From NCBI GenBank assembly GCA_002189035.1, contig NEEC01000002.1:4363001-4427000 (forward strand): 64,000 bases of DNA, written 5' to 3'. The position numbers and the translations under genes are program-made. Origin of the DNA: Utricularia gibba (taxonomy: Eukaryota; Streptophyta; Magnoliopsida; Lamiales; Lentibulariaceae). Shown in pieces: positions 1 through 12,216 of the stretch; within the stretch, counting starts at the first letter, position 1, and the number at the start of each line of letters is the position of its first letter. Below the pieces are notes generated by a model. It saw nothing but the letters and a program-made list of their open reading frames with translations. It had not been told where the DNA came from and did no database searches.

Positions 1-1
1 T

Positions 2-1309
2 CTTCTTACTTGTTATGGAAAATGCGGAGAAATAGATGACTGTGAGCATATATTCACTGGGATGATAGAAAGGGATGTTATCAGTTGGAATTCCATGATA
101 TCAGGGTATATCCATGCAGAGCGTTTATCAGATGCTATGGGATTAGTGTCCCTCCTCCTAAATAATGGTCATAGACTGGATTGTTTCACCTTTGCCACGG
201 TTCTCAGTGCTTGCGCTTCTGTCGCCACACTGGAACATGGGATGGAAGTTCATGCGTGTGCTATTAGAGCGTGTCTGATCTCTGATGTTTTCATAGGCAG
301 CGCACTAGTTGACATGTATGGAAAATGTGGGAGGATAGAATATGCATCCAAGTTTTTTGATTTGATGCCTATCCGTAATTTGTATTCCTGGAACTCCATG
401 ATATCTGGGTATGCAAGGCATGGAGACGAATTAAAAGCACTGCAGACATTTACACGAATGAAACAGGAAAATCAGGTACCAGATCATGTGACATTTGTGG
501 GTGTCCTATCAGCTTGTAGTCATATGGGATTGATCAAAGAAGGTTTCTTACATTTCGAGTCTATGACGAAATGTTACGGTCTGACGCCACAAATGGAGCA
601 CTTCTCTTGCATGGTGGATCTCCTGGGAAGGGCAGGGGAGTTTGAAAAGTTGGAGGATTTCATAAAGAGAATGCCAATGAGCCCCAACGTTCTGATATGG
701 AGGACTGTTCTCGCAGCTTGTTGGCGTGCAAATGGGCGTTTGCTTCATTTAGGGAGAAGAGCTGCAGAAAAGATAATGGAGTTAGAGCCTCAGAATCCCG
801 TAAACTACGTTCTTGTAGCCAACATGTATGCGTGTGAGGGAAAATGGGAGACCATGGCGGCGGCACGCCATGGGATGAAGGCGGCAGCTGCTACGAAGGA
901 AGCTGGGTGCAGTTGGGTCACCATGAAAGACGGCGTACATGTTTTTGTCTCGGGAGACAAATCTCATCCATCTTCGGATGCGATTTACATGAAGTCGAGA
1001 CAACTGCACCAAGAAATGAAGGCAAAAGGGTACGTGCCCGAGTTAAGGCATGCTATGCATGATCTTGAAGCGGAGAACAAGGAGGAAATTTTGAGTTACC
1101 ATAGTGAGAGGCTGGCAGTTGCTTTTGTTCTTACCCACAGAAAGTCAGAGATGCCAATAAGGATTATGAAGAATCTTCGAGTTTGTGTGGATTGCCACAC
1201 TGCTTTCAAATACATATCAGAAATTGTTGGACGACAGATTATTCTACGTGACTCCAACAGATTTCATCATTTCATGAATGGCAAGTGTTCGTGTAAGGAT
1301 TACTGGTGA
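2..1309 (+). CDS. MEF7: DYW-type pentatricopeptide repeat protein, MEF7-like (5' partial)
   Basis: This is the C-terminal part of a PLS-class PPR protein; the reading frame is open to the left edge, so the start lies outside the window. PPR units with the ..DVISWNSMISGY.. signature are followed by E and E+ segments and a complete DYW domain ending in Asp-Tyr-Trp just before the stop. The cytidine-deaminase-like zinc residues are present: His-Ser-Glu at 1100-1108, CVDCH at 1184-1198 and CSC near 1285-1293. Such proteins bind organelle transcripts and specify C-to-U editing sites. The E-to-DYW part closely resembles my memory of Arabidopsis At5g09950 (MEF7, mitochondrial editing). Family membership is firm; orthology is inference. 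The stop lies 45 bases from the stop of the convergent HCF152 gene. Confidence 0.9.
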   Translation, partial: LLTCYGKCGEIDDCEHIFTGMIERDVISWNSMISGYIHAERLSDAMGLVSLLLNNGHRLDCFTFATVLSACASVATLEHGMEVHACAIRACLISDVFIGSALVDMYGKCGRIEYASKFFDLMPIRNLYSWNSMISGYARHGDELKALQTFTRMKQENQVPDHVTFVGVLSACSHMGLIKEGFLHFESMTKCYGLTPQMEHFSCMVDLLGRAGEFEKLEDFIKRMPMSPNVLIWRTVLAACWRANGRLLHLGRRAAEKIMELEPQNPVNYVLVANMYACEGKWETMAAARHGMKAAAATKEAGCSWVTMKDGVHVFVSGDKSHPSSDAIYMKSRQLHQEMKAKGYVPELRHAMHDLEAENKEEILSYHSERLAVAFVLTHRKSEMPIRIMKNLRVCVDCHTAFKYISEIVGRQIILRDSNRFHHFMNGKCSCKDYW

Positions 1310-1354
1310 TTCGTCACCAAACCGAATTGCCTCTTTTGTTGTATAAAATGAATA

Positions 1355-3541
1355 TCAATCTTCATCTCCAGAATCAGGCTCCCACTCAGCTCCTTCATAA
1401 TAGGAATTGGGCAGTCCCAACCAGAACTTGAAGGCCTCAGCTGCTCTTTTCCTCTCCCGTCTCCTATCCTGCCTAGCCCTTGAGGCATGCTTGCTGGTGA
1501 ACATTTTCGAGTGCATTTCGACGTAAATCCTCTTGTACTTGGTCTTATTTGGTGGTATTCCATGCTCCTCCATGCAAGCAACGATCTCCAAAGCCTTCCT
1601 AAAGAAGGCTGCTCTAACACAAATGTCGGCAAGAGTATCCAAAAGTCCTTCATCCGGCTGCATGGGAGGAAGGGTGCTGCTACATTTATCGCTATCTTCA
1701 ATGAGAAAACCGCATCTCTCCTTTATCTCCTTCCACAGGATGAGAGCTTCGCCTGGTTTTCTAGCCAGGGAGATCCCATTCGCCAAACTCCCGTAGGTAG
1801 CCACATTCGGGTAGACTCCCTGATCTTTCATGGCCTGAATCACATTCTTGGCTTCATCAATCAGCCCGAGCTTACAATAGCCTTCCACCAGCATATTCCA
1901 TGCAATCATGTCAACTCTAACTCTTGGATCTTTTAGCATTTCATCAAAAACCCTGTTAGCTAGCTTTGGCTGGCCAGATGAAGCGAAGGCTTTCATCAAA
2001 GTAGTGTAACTGACTTTCGTGGGGGCAATACCTCTGGAACGCATCTCATTGAAGTATGTAAGAGCGCCTGCGCTATCATCTGCCAGTATACAACCATCGA
2101 CGAGTGTGTTATAAGAAACCACATCAGGTTCTAGGCCTGCCTTATCGATCATCTCCCGGATGAGATCTTCTGCCTGGTCAATCTGCAGTTGCTGACAATA
2201 TCCTTTCAGAAGTATATTGTATGTGATGACATTAGCAGGAACAGAGTTCATCGCCATCTCCGTGAGCACTTGTCGTGCATTATCCATCGACCCGGCTTTC
2301 ACAAAGGCAGATATGACTGTAGTGTAAGCTACATGGTCCGGATGGCTGGCACTATCACCTTCACATCTCATGGCCTCCAGCATCCTCACCGTGTCAGACA
2401 CACGACCCGCATTCATATAACCTTTCATCAAGGTCGTGTACATTCTTGAATCTGGCGCAAATGCCTGTGGCAGCTCTGGAGGCTCACCACAATCTGTTGA
2501 ATTTGGCAATAGTTTCTGAAACACAGAGCTTTCTGCATTCCCAAACTCCTCACCATTTATACCACTGGACTCCCTCAGAATCCTGCAAATATCTCTCCTT
2601 CCTTCTCTCAATGCCTGAACAAGTCTCCCGGATGTCTCCAAGTCACCAAAGCCAACGTAGGCTGCAACCATGGAGTGCAGCGTTGTCACACAAAACTCTA
2701 TATCTTTGGCAATTATAGCCTCTAACACGAACACCAGCAGATCCTTCCTCCCAAGTCTCGCGCATAACTTAATCATCACATTGTAGGTCCATGCATCAGG
2801 AGCACAGTTGAAGTCAGGCATTTCGTCGAACAGCTTGCTGAACTTCCGGACATCCCCAATATTGGCGCAAGCATTCAGGACGGCGTTGTAGGCGCCGGTA
2901 TCTGGCATCGACTCCTTCACCACATCAACATCCGCAAACATCCGTACTCTTCTGGTCACGGATTCGAACAACTTAATAGCCTCAAGAGGACCATCGTCCC
3001 CAGAAGCAGCAAGACGGCTTGTAACAGCGCTCCATGCTTTCACATTTGGCAGATACCCAGACTTAAGCATAGACTTAATGATAGATAGGGCGTAAAGGAG
3101 GCGACCGCCTTTGGCCGCAGCCACCGCGAGGAGTCCTAGCGAGTTAGCGTCAAGAAGATGTAGCTGCCGGTCGCGCTGGAGCCGCTGGATGATCGATTGT
3201 GCCTTCGACAAGCCATCGCCGGAGTTGGAGTGGGACAATTGCGCCACTAAGCGGCTGAGACACGTCGCATTCGGGAGGTGAGGGCATTGCGCGTACAACA
3301 CCCACGCTTGATCGGTCTTCCTCTGCTGCAGAAGCGACAGAAGCTTCCTATCCTGCGAAACGGTGAGGGTATCACTACTGGTACCGGTTTCCGCGGAAGA
3401 GTTGGTGCTGTAAGGATAATTTCTCGCCGACCGAACGCGAAGGGAAGAGGAAGAAGGGTTCGCGGTAGTGGGGATGGAGACGGAGAAGGGTAGCGGCGGC
3501 ACAATCCGGCAGGCGCAGGCGAGAGCGTGGCCCGTGTTCAT
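1355..3541 (-). CDS. HCF152: Chloroplast PPR protein HCF152
   Basis: An intronless 728-residue P-class PPR protein with about a dozen 35-residue repeats of the ..VVTYNTLIDGY.. type. The repeats stop before a basic tail (RQDRRRERKRAAEAF) and the C-terminal WLGLPNSYY segment, which I recognise from Arabidopsis HCF152 (At3g09650, about 780 residues). HCF152 binds plastid RNA in the psbB operon and is needed to process and stabilise psbH-petB transcripts. The frame is open for 84 more codons upstream to 3793. I chose the ATG at 3541 because the following 50 residues are rich in Ser, Arg and Ala and poor in acidic residues, as in a chloroplast transit peptide, while the upstream extension is not. 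No frameshift is seen. The gene converges on the MEF7-like gene. Confidence 0.93.
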   Translation of the reverse strand: MNTGHALACACRIVPPLPFSVSIPTTANPSSSSLRVRSARNYPYSTNSSAETGTSSDTLTVSQDRKLLSLLQQRKTDQAWVLYAQCPHLPNATCLSRLVAQLSHSNSGDGLSKAQSIIQRLQRDRQLHLLDANSLGLLAVAAAKGGRLLYALSIIKSMLKSGYLPNVKAWSAVTSRLAASGDDGPLEAIKLFESVTRRVRMFADVDVVKESMPDTGAYNAVLNACANIGDVRKFSKLFDEMPDFNCAPDAWTYNVMIKLCARLGRKDLLVFVLEAIIAKDIEFCVTTLHSMVAAYVGFGDLETSGRLVQALREGRRDICRILRESSGINGEEFGNAESSVFQKLLPNSTDCGEPPELPQAFAPDSRMYTTLMKGYMNAGRVSDTVRMLEAMRCEGDSASHPDHVAYTTVISAFVKAGSMDNARQVLTEMAMNSVPANVITYNILLKGYCQQLQIDQAEDLIREMIDKAGLEPDVVSYNTLVDGCILADDSAGALTYFNEMRSRGIAPTKVSYTTLMKAFASSGQPKLANRVFDEMLKDPRVRVDMIAWNMLVEGYCKLGLIDEAKNVIQAMKDQGVYPNVATYGSLANGISLARKPGEALILWKEIKERCGFLIEDSDKCSSTLPPMQPDEGLLDTLADICVRAAFFRKALEIVACMEEHGIPPNKTKYKRIYVEMHSKMFTSKHASRARQDRRRERKRAAEAFKFWLGLPNSYYEGAEWEPDSGDED

Positions 3542-3793
3542 TGCTTGTCCATCTGAAAGAACTCCAGTGTACAACCGAAGAAGATATGAAAAAAAGGATT
3601 TTGTGAGTGGAGAATAGAAGCAATACGTCGACGTATTTGAACGGCCCTCTCGTTTGCGCGTTCCCTTCCAGATATTCATAGGTTTTTTAGCCGGGCCAGG
3701 GATTACTGGATGTGCAGTCTGGCCCGTTTCTAGTTCATCTCCCTCCTGGACACGGCTGAATCCATATAATATCGTTTTAAGTTTATTTTTCAT

Positions 3794-4637
3794 TATTTTC
3801 TAGTGATTTTTATATTTTTTTACAGTAATTAGATATTTTTGTACAAAAATATATATTTAGGATATTTTCATCTTAGTTTAGGAATAAAATATAGATTTAA
3901 AAATACACGAAATTTGGTGTCATGAGAACCTAGAAGTAAAAAATTTGATTCAATCTCCATACTATAAAAACCTGTAAACTCAAGCATCATTGAATTTCTA
4001 GGCGTCATGTGCTGGTTGTGTGTTTTAATGTTGAATTAAACTATAAGTGTGTTACCATCCTTACATTATGCTGAGGATATTATTTGAGTTTAGATTCTTA
4101 CTTCCACATTTTTGGGACTTTCATAACGACCAATCCTGAAAAGATGAGTGACGAAAATTCTAAAAGAGTGAGAAAACGTTAATGTTCTCTAAAAGAGAAA
4201 TGGTTTTGGATGAGTGATTGATTATTTCCTTTAACTCGAGTGACACATTTATATAATATCACTATTTATTATAAATTTTACTCAAGCAAAAGTCCAATTT
4301 CAGATTTATTTACACATATAGATACATAAAGCACCGCTGACATCTAGCTTCAAGATCAATGTTTTCAACCCGAGTCTTTTATCTTTTTGTTGAGTTTCTG
4401 TCTAATCAAGTTTGAGCATTTTTTATAGTAACTTTTTTTATTTAGTTTATTTATTTATTTATTTTATAAATAATTTAAAATCAACAATTTTTTATGAAGA
4501 TTTCATTATTATTTTGATTAGTTTTGTACACTTGTAAAATATCGATCAATGGTTATAGGTTAATCTAGACATAATGGGTATGAGCCAAGTGAATTTAAGG
4601 TTTGTTGAACTAACCTATAATGCAGTAAGTCCAAATA
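3794..4637. other. AT-rich intergenic DNA, nothing recognised
   Basis: This stretch lies upstream of HCF152. It is strongly AT-rich with short A and T runs. I see no coding frame with protein-like composition, no RNA gene and no clear transposon end. The first few hundred bases presumably hold the HCF152 promoter, but no convincing TATA box could be chosen. Confidence 0.4.
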
Positions 4638-5760
4638 TACTCTTAATCTAAGATTAAACTAATAACTTTATATGCAAGTTTAGTAACTAAATCAAGTCAC
4701 AATGTAGAAATAATCTACAATTTGTTTATATGCACATTCTAAACAATCTAAATTTATCTGAATTATTTGTCATATTTTAAATTAAAACAGTTCCTTATAT
4801 CATTATTCGTTTCACACTTAAGTTACTTGTATGCAAAATATCTAAAACTACATTTATCTAATTCTAGTGGTTTTACTCAAGACTAATATCTATGATTTTC
4901 ATTTTGATTTGTTAGTATACCTCTAAATCAAGTGTCTAAGTTGTAATGTTATTCATTTCCCCTTGTTAGATCAATATGAGTAATGTAGAAACGAGCTATT
5001 AATGTACAAAATTATAGATTACCTAGTAACCCTAAACCACATCACATGTAAATACCTTAAAGTATCTCTAAAGTCTAGCCACTTATGTTAAGTAGAGAAA
5101 TCATCACTTTATAAATGCAAACTAAGGAAAATATCAAAGACATTGTAAGGAATAAAGTTGCAAAGACAAAAGTATTCAATTAACTAAAGACAAAGTAAAA
5201 TGTTTTGTTTTTCATCTGCTAATATTCATACTTCGGAATAGTAGTGCTAAACTGGATTTTGATTTTTCATTTTTGCATTGGAGGTTTTTTTTCTTCTGAA
5301 AAAATCGTCTTCGTCTTCATTTTTGTTTGTTGTTGAAGCCTATCAAGAAGCTCTCACTGTGCATTCCCTCCTCCGTTTTGCTCTCTTCCAAAATATATTT
5401 TCCTCTCATTTTTCAATATAAGTACAGTTTCTGAAAGTTGTACTGTTCCTACCTCTAACTCGCAGTCTATTGTGGCAAAAGTTGCATCATTGTTTCCGAC
5501 TTTTATGCCACATATTCCACTAAGTGGCTGTTGCATAAAATTTTTGTCTTGCTCCCCAAATCTCAAGATCTAACTGCTATGTTAAAAAAGAATTAATAAC
5601 ATAGAATAGACTAAATCAATGATTTAACCCATATGCACGCAAAATTATATATATCCTTAAATTTGGTAAAATACTTAAAATTATAGGATAAATACCTAAA
5701 ACATAATTAAAAAAGTTATATTTTTCATATTCTAAAAATAGAAAAATTTATATGTTATCA
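4638..5760 (+). mobile_element. Truncated LTR of the window's TGATAA...TTATCA family, copy a
   Basis: Blocks here line up by eye with the solo LTR at 12217-13580. Shared blocks include the segment with 'ttttgatttgttagtatacctc' near 4908, the 'cggaatagtagtgctaaactgg' segment near 5235, and a terminal 'tatgttatca' ending at 5760. The left end is missing, so no target duplication can be scored. There is no coding capacity. Confidence 0.55.
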
Positions 5761-7927
5761 TCTATCATGGATCAATTCATGTAAATAGCATCCCAAAAAA
5801 GGGTGAAGAGATTTTTGCAATTACAAAGAAAAAATTGAAATAATAATAAGACCATATTCATGAGAAATTGTTTACTTCAAAATTTCTAAAAAGAAAGAAA
5901 TAACAAAAAAAGGGTTAAAGAACATTTTGAAAGTTCATTTTAAAACATACATCAAACTATATAAAAAAGACAATTAAAATAAAGTATCAACTAAAAAATA
6001 AAAGAATTCGAAAACAATAACAACAATGGCCTAGTATCTAGACTCCACTAATGCTCTACAAGTGTCGCTTATGCTAGTGAAAGTGCTGCTCATGTTACCT
6101 GTATAGCATCATCTCTGAAGTATGATCAACCAGTTATTTAAAGTAATTTTGGCTCTAGGGTTAACTCATATTTCCTCTCATTTAAGCTTAACCTGTACTT
6201 CTCACAGTTCATAGACAAATTAGGATAAAATGTGCCTAAACAAATATTTCCAATTGACACGTTCACTATTAGGTCCTGCGACTCAATTTGATATCCATGC
6301 CACTTATCCTATAGGATTAGTGGCTACTTGAGAAGGAAAATTATATATAAACAAGAATGAAGACTCAACTAAAATATTTAAGAAAAAAAATAGTAAAACA
6401 AAGTTGCATATGGTACTTGCACAAGCATGGCTTCGTCCAATATTTGTAGCCAAGGAAACTGCATTAAAAAAATTGCATAATTCTCTTTCCCTTTTCAAGG
6501 TATGAGTTAGCTTCAAAGCTGCATTAAAAAAATTAAAATCAACTAAGGATGAATATTAAGTAGGTAAAAAATGATCTCAAAGTATTCTCATGAAATAGGT
6601 TATGAAATGATACAAAGTTGTTCGCCAAAACCCACTTCATCTTCAAGCAAGAGGTAGGTCAATGACACATGGCATGAATATTTTAAAAATAATATTATTT
6701 TTTAACATCATAAAGATGATTTGATTTATAATTTTAATTTTCATATCTTAAAAAACACTTTAAATATAATAATGATTTGAAATAGTCTTTGTTAAAATTG
6801 GTAGGAACTAATTACGAATACTTCAAATTTTCTTGTCAAATTTGATATGTCATTGTTTTAATTATTTGTAAAGAGTTGTTTCTTGAAGTGGAAAACCTGT
6901 TTATACAAATTGTTTTAAAACTCAATTGCAACCTTATTTTTTGTTTTCTATAAGTAATGTTTTTAAAAATACTTTTCATCATTTTGAATTTAGATTGACT
7001 ACTAATTATTAGCATGGTAGAAATAATGAAGATTATATGTGGCCGACACTAAAAAGAATTATAATACTTAGACATTTTGAGACTCTTAAAAAGGTATTAT
7101 AATTATTTAGTTTATTACTAATGTTCTATATAATATTTTATTATTGGTTGCATTTTTTTCACTTAATTTAGATAGTGTTTTAACAATTTTACTTCAATTT
7201 TAGATAAAACTTCTCTGAATCCAAGTTTCACAGGTGCATTTTTTCACTTTTGACTTATTTGTCATATATGGTTTTGTGCATAGAAGATGATTTCTTACTA
7301 GAAGAATTTTATATTGCTCCTATTTCTCTTGATGGTTGGTTTCTATGATAAAAAAATTATAATCCTAAGAGAGTTTTGTTTAAACATACTTGTAAAGAGC
7401 AAAATATTTTATATTGAAGGAAGAGGGAAGTGAGAGGAGGGAATAAATGCCTTTTTGTTAGTAGTAATAGGTCCATAACCATCTTTGCAAAGAAACTCCT
7501 GAAAAAAGAAGAATCTGCCTAACAATGGTGATAAGTATAAACACTCACTTCATAAGGACACTCGATGTAGTTCAACTTCACTCAACAAGGGAGATTGAGA
7601 ATATTACTCCTCCCTATAGGGCGACATCATTTGATAAGCTTCTCATGGGAACTCGAGAGAGTGTTTGACACCTAACATATGGTACAACATTATTTGGCTA
7701 ACAAATAATAGCTTTGCTCTATTTTACCTAATACTTTTATAGATCTTCAAAATTTTTCCAACTGGATCAGTTGTGGGTCAAACTCGTCAAGTCAACAAAC
7801 AAAATTGTAGTTGAATGGTGTTTGAGTCATATACTCCAACAACATGGTTGCTTCATCTATTTTAAATGAAGGCTCACTCTTCCCAATAATAGTCTCTCCG
7901 TTCTTCGTTTCTCATTGGAGAAATTTT
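5761..7927. other. AT-rich intergenic DNA without a recognised gene
   Basis: Low-complexity, A/T-rich sequence with only short chance reading frames. Nothing here resembles a plant exon, a transposase or an RNA gene. It probably consists of old, unrecognisable transposon debris between two LTR copies of the same family. Confidence 0.4.
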
Positions 7928-8982
7928 TGATGACACATAGTTTTCAGTAACTTTAAATTAGGAAAAATTTCATGTTATCATATAAAATAAGGGGTTTATC
8001 AAGCATTTTGATGTTTTTTTTTTGCAAATGAAAACACAGTTTAAGTGTTTTATTCTAGTTTGGAACTAAATAATGGATTTAACTCTCATATTGATTTATT
8101 CTTTTTTCTCAAATCCCAAGAAGGTAAAAGTGCACAATGAAGATGCCGAGATGGAGACAAAAGGAAGAAAAAAGTACACAAAAAGAAGGTTTTTGGAATA
8201 AAAAAAGAGGGAAAGAGAAAAAAAATGTGGAGGAGAGCTTCATAGAACAAACAAGGGGGAGATCTAGAGAAAATTTTAAAGAAGAACAATAGGAAAGAAT
8301 AGAAGAAATCAAGAACTTATCCATTTTTGAAGATTTCTTCTTTATCAATAACATTATTTTTAACCAAGAGTAGATCACGAATATTATTGTTATTATTATT
8401 GTTATTTTCATCCTATTAGAATAACATTAGAGACATGTTAATGATATTTCATAAACTCATTTTATTTATTCTTAATATGAATAGCTAAGGATCACGTGCT
8501 AGCTCGAGGCCAAGAAGGAATGTGTATGATTATTACTTTCTAGACCATATTAATTAAATTATCATACTAAATTCTTATTAAACTAAGATAGAACAAGGAG
8601 GACGAAATAGTGATATATTCATCTTAAGACAATAAACAAGCAAACCTTTAGTTTGGATGAAATAATAATAGTAATGATCATGCTACTGTTAAAGCTTTAA
8701 GACATCACATTATTTCTTTGTAGATAGTAATCTGATTTGCTTGTTTATTGTTTTTGCTATATCCTGATGTTGAATTGTTTTAGTTTTAGCATAGACTTAA
8801 TCTTCAATCATCACGAAACAGAATGCATTTTTCTTTATAAAATACACATCTTGTTTTTCGTGTTTGTCCCTAATTCCACTCTTCTTTTATTTACTTGATG
8901 TTGATTGAGAATTAGGTATATAAATTTATTTTATACGAGAAGTTGCTATTGCACAATGACTTGCAACATTTCTCATTTATAA
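7928..8982 (-). mobile_element. Decayed solo LTR, reverse orientation, copy e
   Basis: It begins TGATGACACATAG at 7928, matching the start of the reverse copy at 41498 (TGATAACACATAT), and ends near 8982 in a decayed version of the '..cgtttatca' terminus. The internal block at about 8100-8300 matches the purine-rich block of the copies at 38876 and 41498. No target duplication is visible. Boundaries are inferred by comparison. Confidence 0.5.
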
Positions 8983-9359
8983 CATTCTTCGCAATTAAAA
9001 GATCATCTACTTTCATCCTATCAGTTCCAAAAATCTTAATCCAATTGCCTAAAAAAATAATCATTAAATTTTTGAATTGATAAAATAAACCCAAAAATCA
9101 TTGGTTGTCCATCAAAATTGAAGAGGCACCACCTAACTTTAAACAACATAAACGAAAAGAGAATTTTCATTACTCAAAAGGGTTATGCAACTTTTATCAT
9201 TAGGAATTTGAATTTTCCTAGATACAATAGACATCCAATTCCACTGCCAAAGAGGTTCAGATTTTTACGGAATCCAAGACAAGAGATCAAATTACCATGG
9301 TGGTATCGAAGGCTAGTGAGCATCTCTTGTATTTAGGCTTCTCCAGACCTAATCTGTCA
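8983..9359. other. Intergenic, nothing recognised
   Basis: AT-rich sequence between an LTR copy and a Copia remnant. A short open frame at 9118-9336 has no recognisable motif and I do not call it a gene. Confidence 0.35.
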
Positions 9360-9790
9360 TATTATGTATAGACACTTAGTCAACACATGGAACAATTGTG
9401 CAAAGAACACTAGTGTGAAGCAATTCAGATAGTGAAATACTTTAGAAAAGCACTTGACAAGGGACTCTTCTATACATGAGAAAGAATAATGTCATTGAGT
9501 ACATTTTGTGACTTAGATTATTTAGCATATCTGCTAACCTGAAGTTCCTTGACTGGATACATCATATTTTTTGGATCTACCTTGATGAGCATTGCAACCA
9601 CAACATACGAGTTGAAGTGGATGAGTTATTGTTGCAACAACCACATTTTCTATGAGTGAACAAAGCACATTGAGGTTGATTGAAATGTCGTGAAAGAGTG
9701 CTTCAGATGTACCAATGAAATCACAAGTTGCCAATATGTTCACTAAGCGGTTGGGAGTGATTAAATATGAACAATTTCTCTAGAAATTAG
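9360..9790 (+). pseudogene. Ty1/Copia reverse transcriptase-RNase H remnant
   Basis: Reading across several stops and frame changes on the plus strand gives the usual Copia order. A segment resembling ILRYLKGTLDKGLFYT (around 9430-9475) is followed by a Y-S-D-x-D-Y block and a TGYIIFFGS block (9550-9590), then KHIEVD and V-A-N-M-F-T-K (9660-9750). These are the end of reverse transcriptase and the RNase H of Copia polyproteins. All frames are broken, so it cannot be functional. No LTR was paired with it. Confidence 0.6.
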
Positions 9791-10199
9791 GGTTAATCCT
9801 ACCACCCAATCTATTAGACCTTGCTTTCACATGCAAACACATATGGAGAATTGACAACAACAAAAAAACATAATAACGGTTATTTTGTATCTTATAAAAA
9901 CCAATGCTTGTAACCAGAATCAAAAAAATTCAACAATGTGTTTCAACCTCTTTAAAGGCTTCCAAAGTCACCAATATTTTATAAGTTACTCTGCTTTTTA
10001 CTTGAGTTTGGAAAGTCTAACATGGTGAACCTGACATGAATCCGTTTTTCCTTCATGAAACCTTCTATTCACAAACTTCAAAATATCTGTTGTGTTCGAG
10101 TTATCTCATCGCTTCAAACTTCAACCAACGTGTGCCAACTTCACAAGCAATGAGAATGAACGATGAACAAATAAGATAACCTATTAATTGCATGCCTCA

Positions 10200-10800
10200 A
10201 AACTATGCTGGATAATTAGATAAAGAAAAGACAGCATGAGAAGAGAAAGCTGACCAAGTGCAAGCCATACTCCACAGAGTTATAAGTAGCGACACATATG
10301 ATCTTATTATGAACTGCATCACTTCAAAACATACATGGGCTACACTTGCTTCAATGTATGGGAGAGACACACAAGTAGCATCAATGGAAAAATCTCAACT
10401 ATTGAAACAATATGAGACATTGAATATTCTTCCATGTTAGTCCATTTCAAGTTTTATGACGAAAAATTTAGATGAAAGAATTGAAGATAGTCGATTATGT
10501 ACAAAAATTATAAGTGTAGTACCTCCCCAATATAAATATGCTCTTGCTCCTTTCAAGTTCAATGTATCTATTCATTCCATTTTGCTCCAAGCAATTTCTA
10601 CAAGGATTGAAATGAGTAAAAGTGAAACTTTATACTCATCAATCTCCACATGTCCCAGAAATGACTTTCAAAGCTCAAGAAACGAGATTTCCTAGAAAGG
10701 AGCATATTGTTGAAACCTCTCAACCTCCAATAGGTTTTCCTATTAAACCCACAAAAGAATATTGATATTGATTCCTGCACTTTCTGTGAGTAGAAATGTC
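10200..10800 (+). pseudogene. Ty1/Copia gag remnant
   Basis: Two adjacent short frames (10258-10440 and 10456-10695) match a Copia gag (UBN2-like) domain: A-W-x-x-L-x-x-x-Y pattern, 'LLKQYETL', then 'RLCTKIISVVPPQYK'. A degenerate zinc knuckle (C-x2-C...C-H) follows near 10768-10800. The frames are separated by stops. Because the RNase H remnant lies upstream rather than downstream, the two remnants belong to different insertions or a rearranged one. Confidence 0.55.
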
Positions 10801-12216
10801 ATATACCAGTGCAAGCTTCTAGAATCCAGATGCAAGTTGCACCGACTATTTACTTCAAAGGTTAACAAGAAGAAAATTGATCTTTACTAGTAGATGCTAG
10901 GATGCATAAAATTCAAGCCTAATCCACCTGTTCATTTTAACTTGTAAAATGCTATCTTCACACTAGTGACTGTAACAATTTACTCATCATGGAATATGGA
11001 AAATGGTAAGATCCCTTCACGAGACCCTTATTGTATGTCAACCAGACAACCAGAGTTGATAGCTTTACTCATGATGGTGATTCATCAGTTGACCTAGACA
11101 ACATAAATATTCAAGATGATGACTTTTTCAACAATATTGATATTGAAAGAAGTGAACAATCATCATTTTATGATAGTCCACAATAGATATATTATTATCT
11201 CAATTATTTACGTATTATGTAAATTTACTTCTAATCCGTTAAACTTCAAGGAAGTGTGGAAATTGGTGCAGCAGTGCTAATGTAGGAAGGAAACATCAAA
11301 GAAGAACCATGAAAGAAATAAGAGAAAAGTTGATTGAGTCAATTGCTACTTTACCAAATCAATTAAGCAATGGATCTTATTCATCAATGCTCCAAAGACC
11401 AAAGGTACCTACAATTGAAGAGAACTTAAATATAGTGAGAGGAATTCTAGAAGCATGAGAGGATCCAAGTGTTTTTAGAGCTACTATATTGGTTTTTGAC
11501 AAAACTATTTATCAGTATGACAAATAAAAAAGAGAGATTAGCATTTATAAAAGCATATAAGAGTGCTAATCTAAAATAATTTTCTTTTAATATTAGTAGG
11601 TGAATTTTAAATGTAGCAAGAACACCGATTTATTTGAAATTGTATTATTTCACGTGGATGCTTGACATAATTTGCTTTCTACAATAATTCCATGTACTTT
11701 TTTGAGTCAATTCAATGCAATTTAATAGTTGTATTTGATTTTTTACAACAATTGCATGTGCTTCTCTGCAATTATTCCATGTGATTTCTTATAAAGATTT
11801 CAATTTTTACATTTATAAAATTAGTACTATACATTATTCTCAACCACTATGCACTTATGTTTTCTTGTAGCAACTCTTCCTCATATATCCACAATTCGGA
11901 AGATGAACGTAATACTCCAAATGTTGAAAATAGTCTCTATTATAGTAAAACAAGCACAATCTGTTCTGAAATTTCACCAATGTGCTTTTGTATGAGTGCA
12001 TTCTCGAGATTGAAAATTGCTCAAAGTTGCATGGTTAAAGAGTATAGTAGAAGATCACTGGATTTACTCATATCAAATACTTTGAATAGAACAAGAAATA
12101 TATCATAAATTATATATATTTTATATTATTAGTATGATCTAATAGCCATACATGCAGTCTCGATTGATGAACAAGTGAGGACATTATTCTTGGTAATGAG
12201 TTTGAAATTTACTAAC
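10801..12216. other. Degenerate repeat-like DNA, no gene recognised
   Basis: The stretch has short interrupted frames and AT-rich filler. A segment at about 11230-11600 has fairly protein-like codon use but is full of stops and I cannot place it in a family. Probably decayed transposon sequence. Confidence 0.35.

Noticed and set aside
3542..3793. N-terminal extension of HCF152 by 84 codons
   Set aside because: The extension is not transit-peptide-like, and the ATG at 3541 starts a typical plastid targeting sequence.
9118..9336. 72-codon plus-strand frame between repeats
   Set aside because: No recognisable domain and no transcript-like context.
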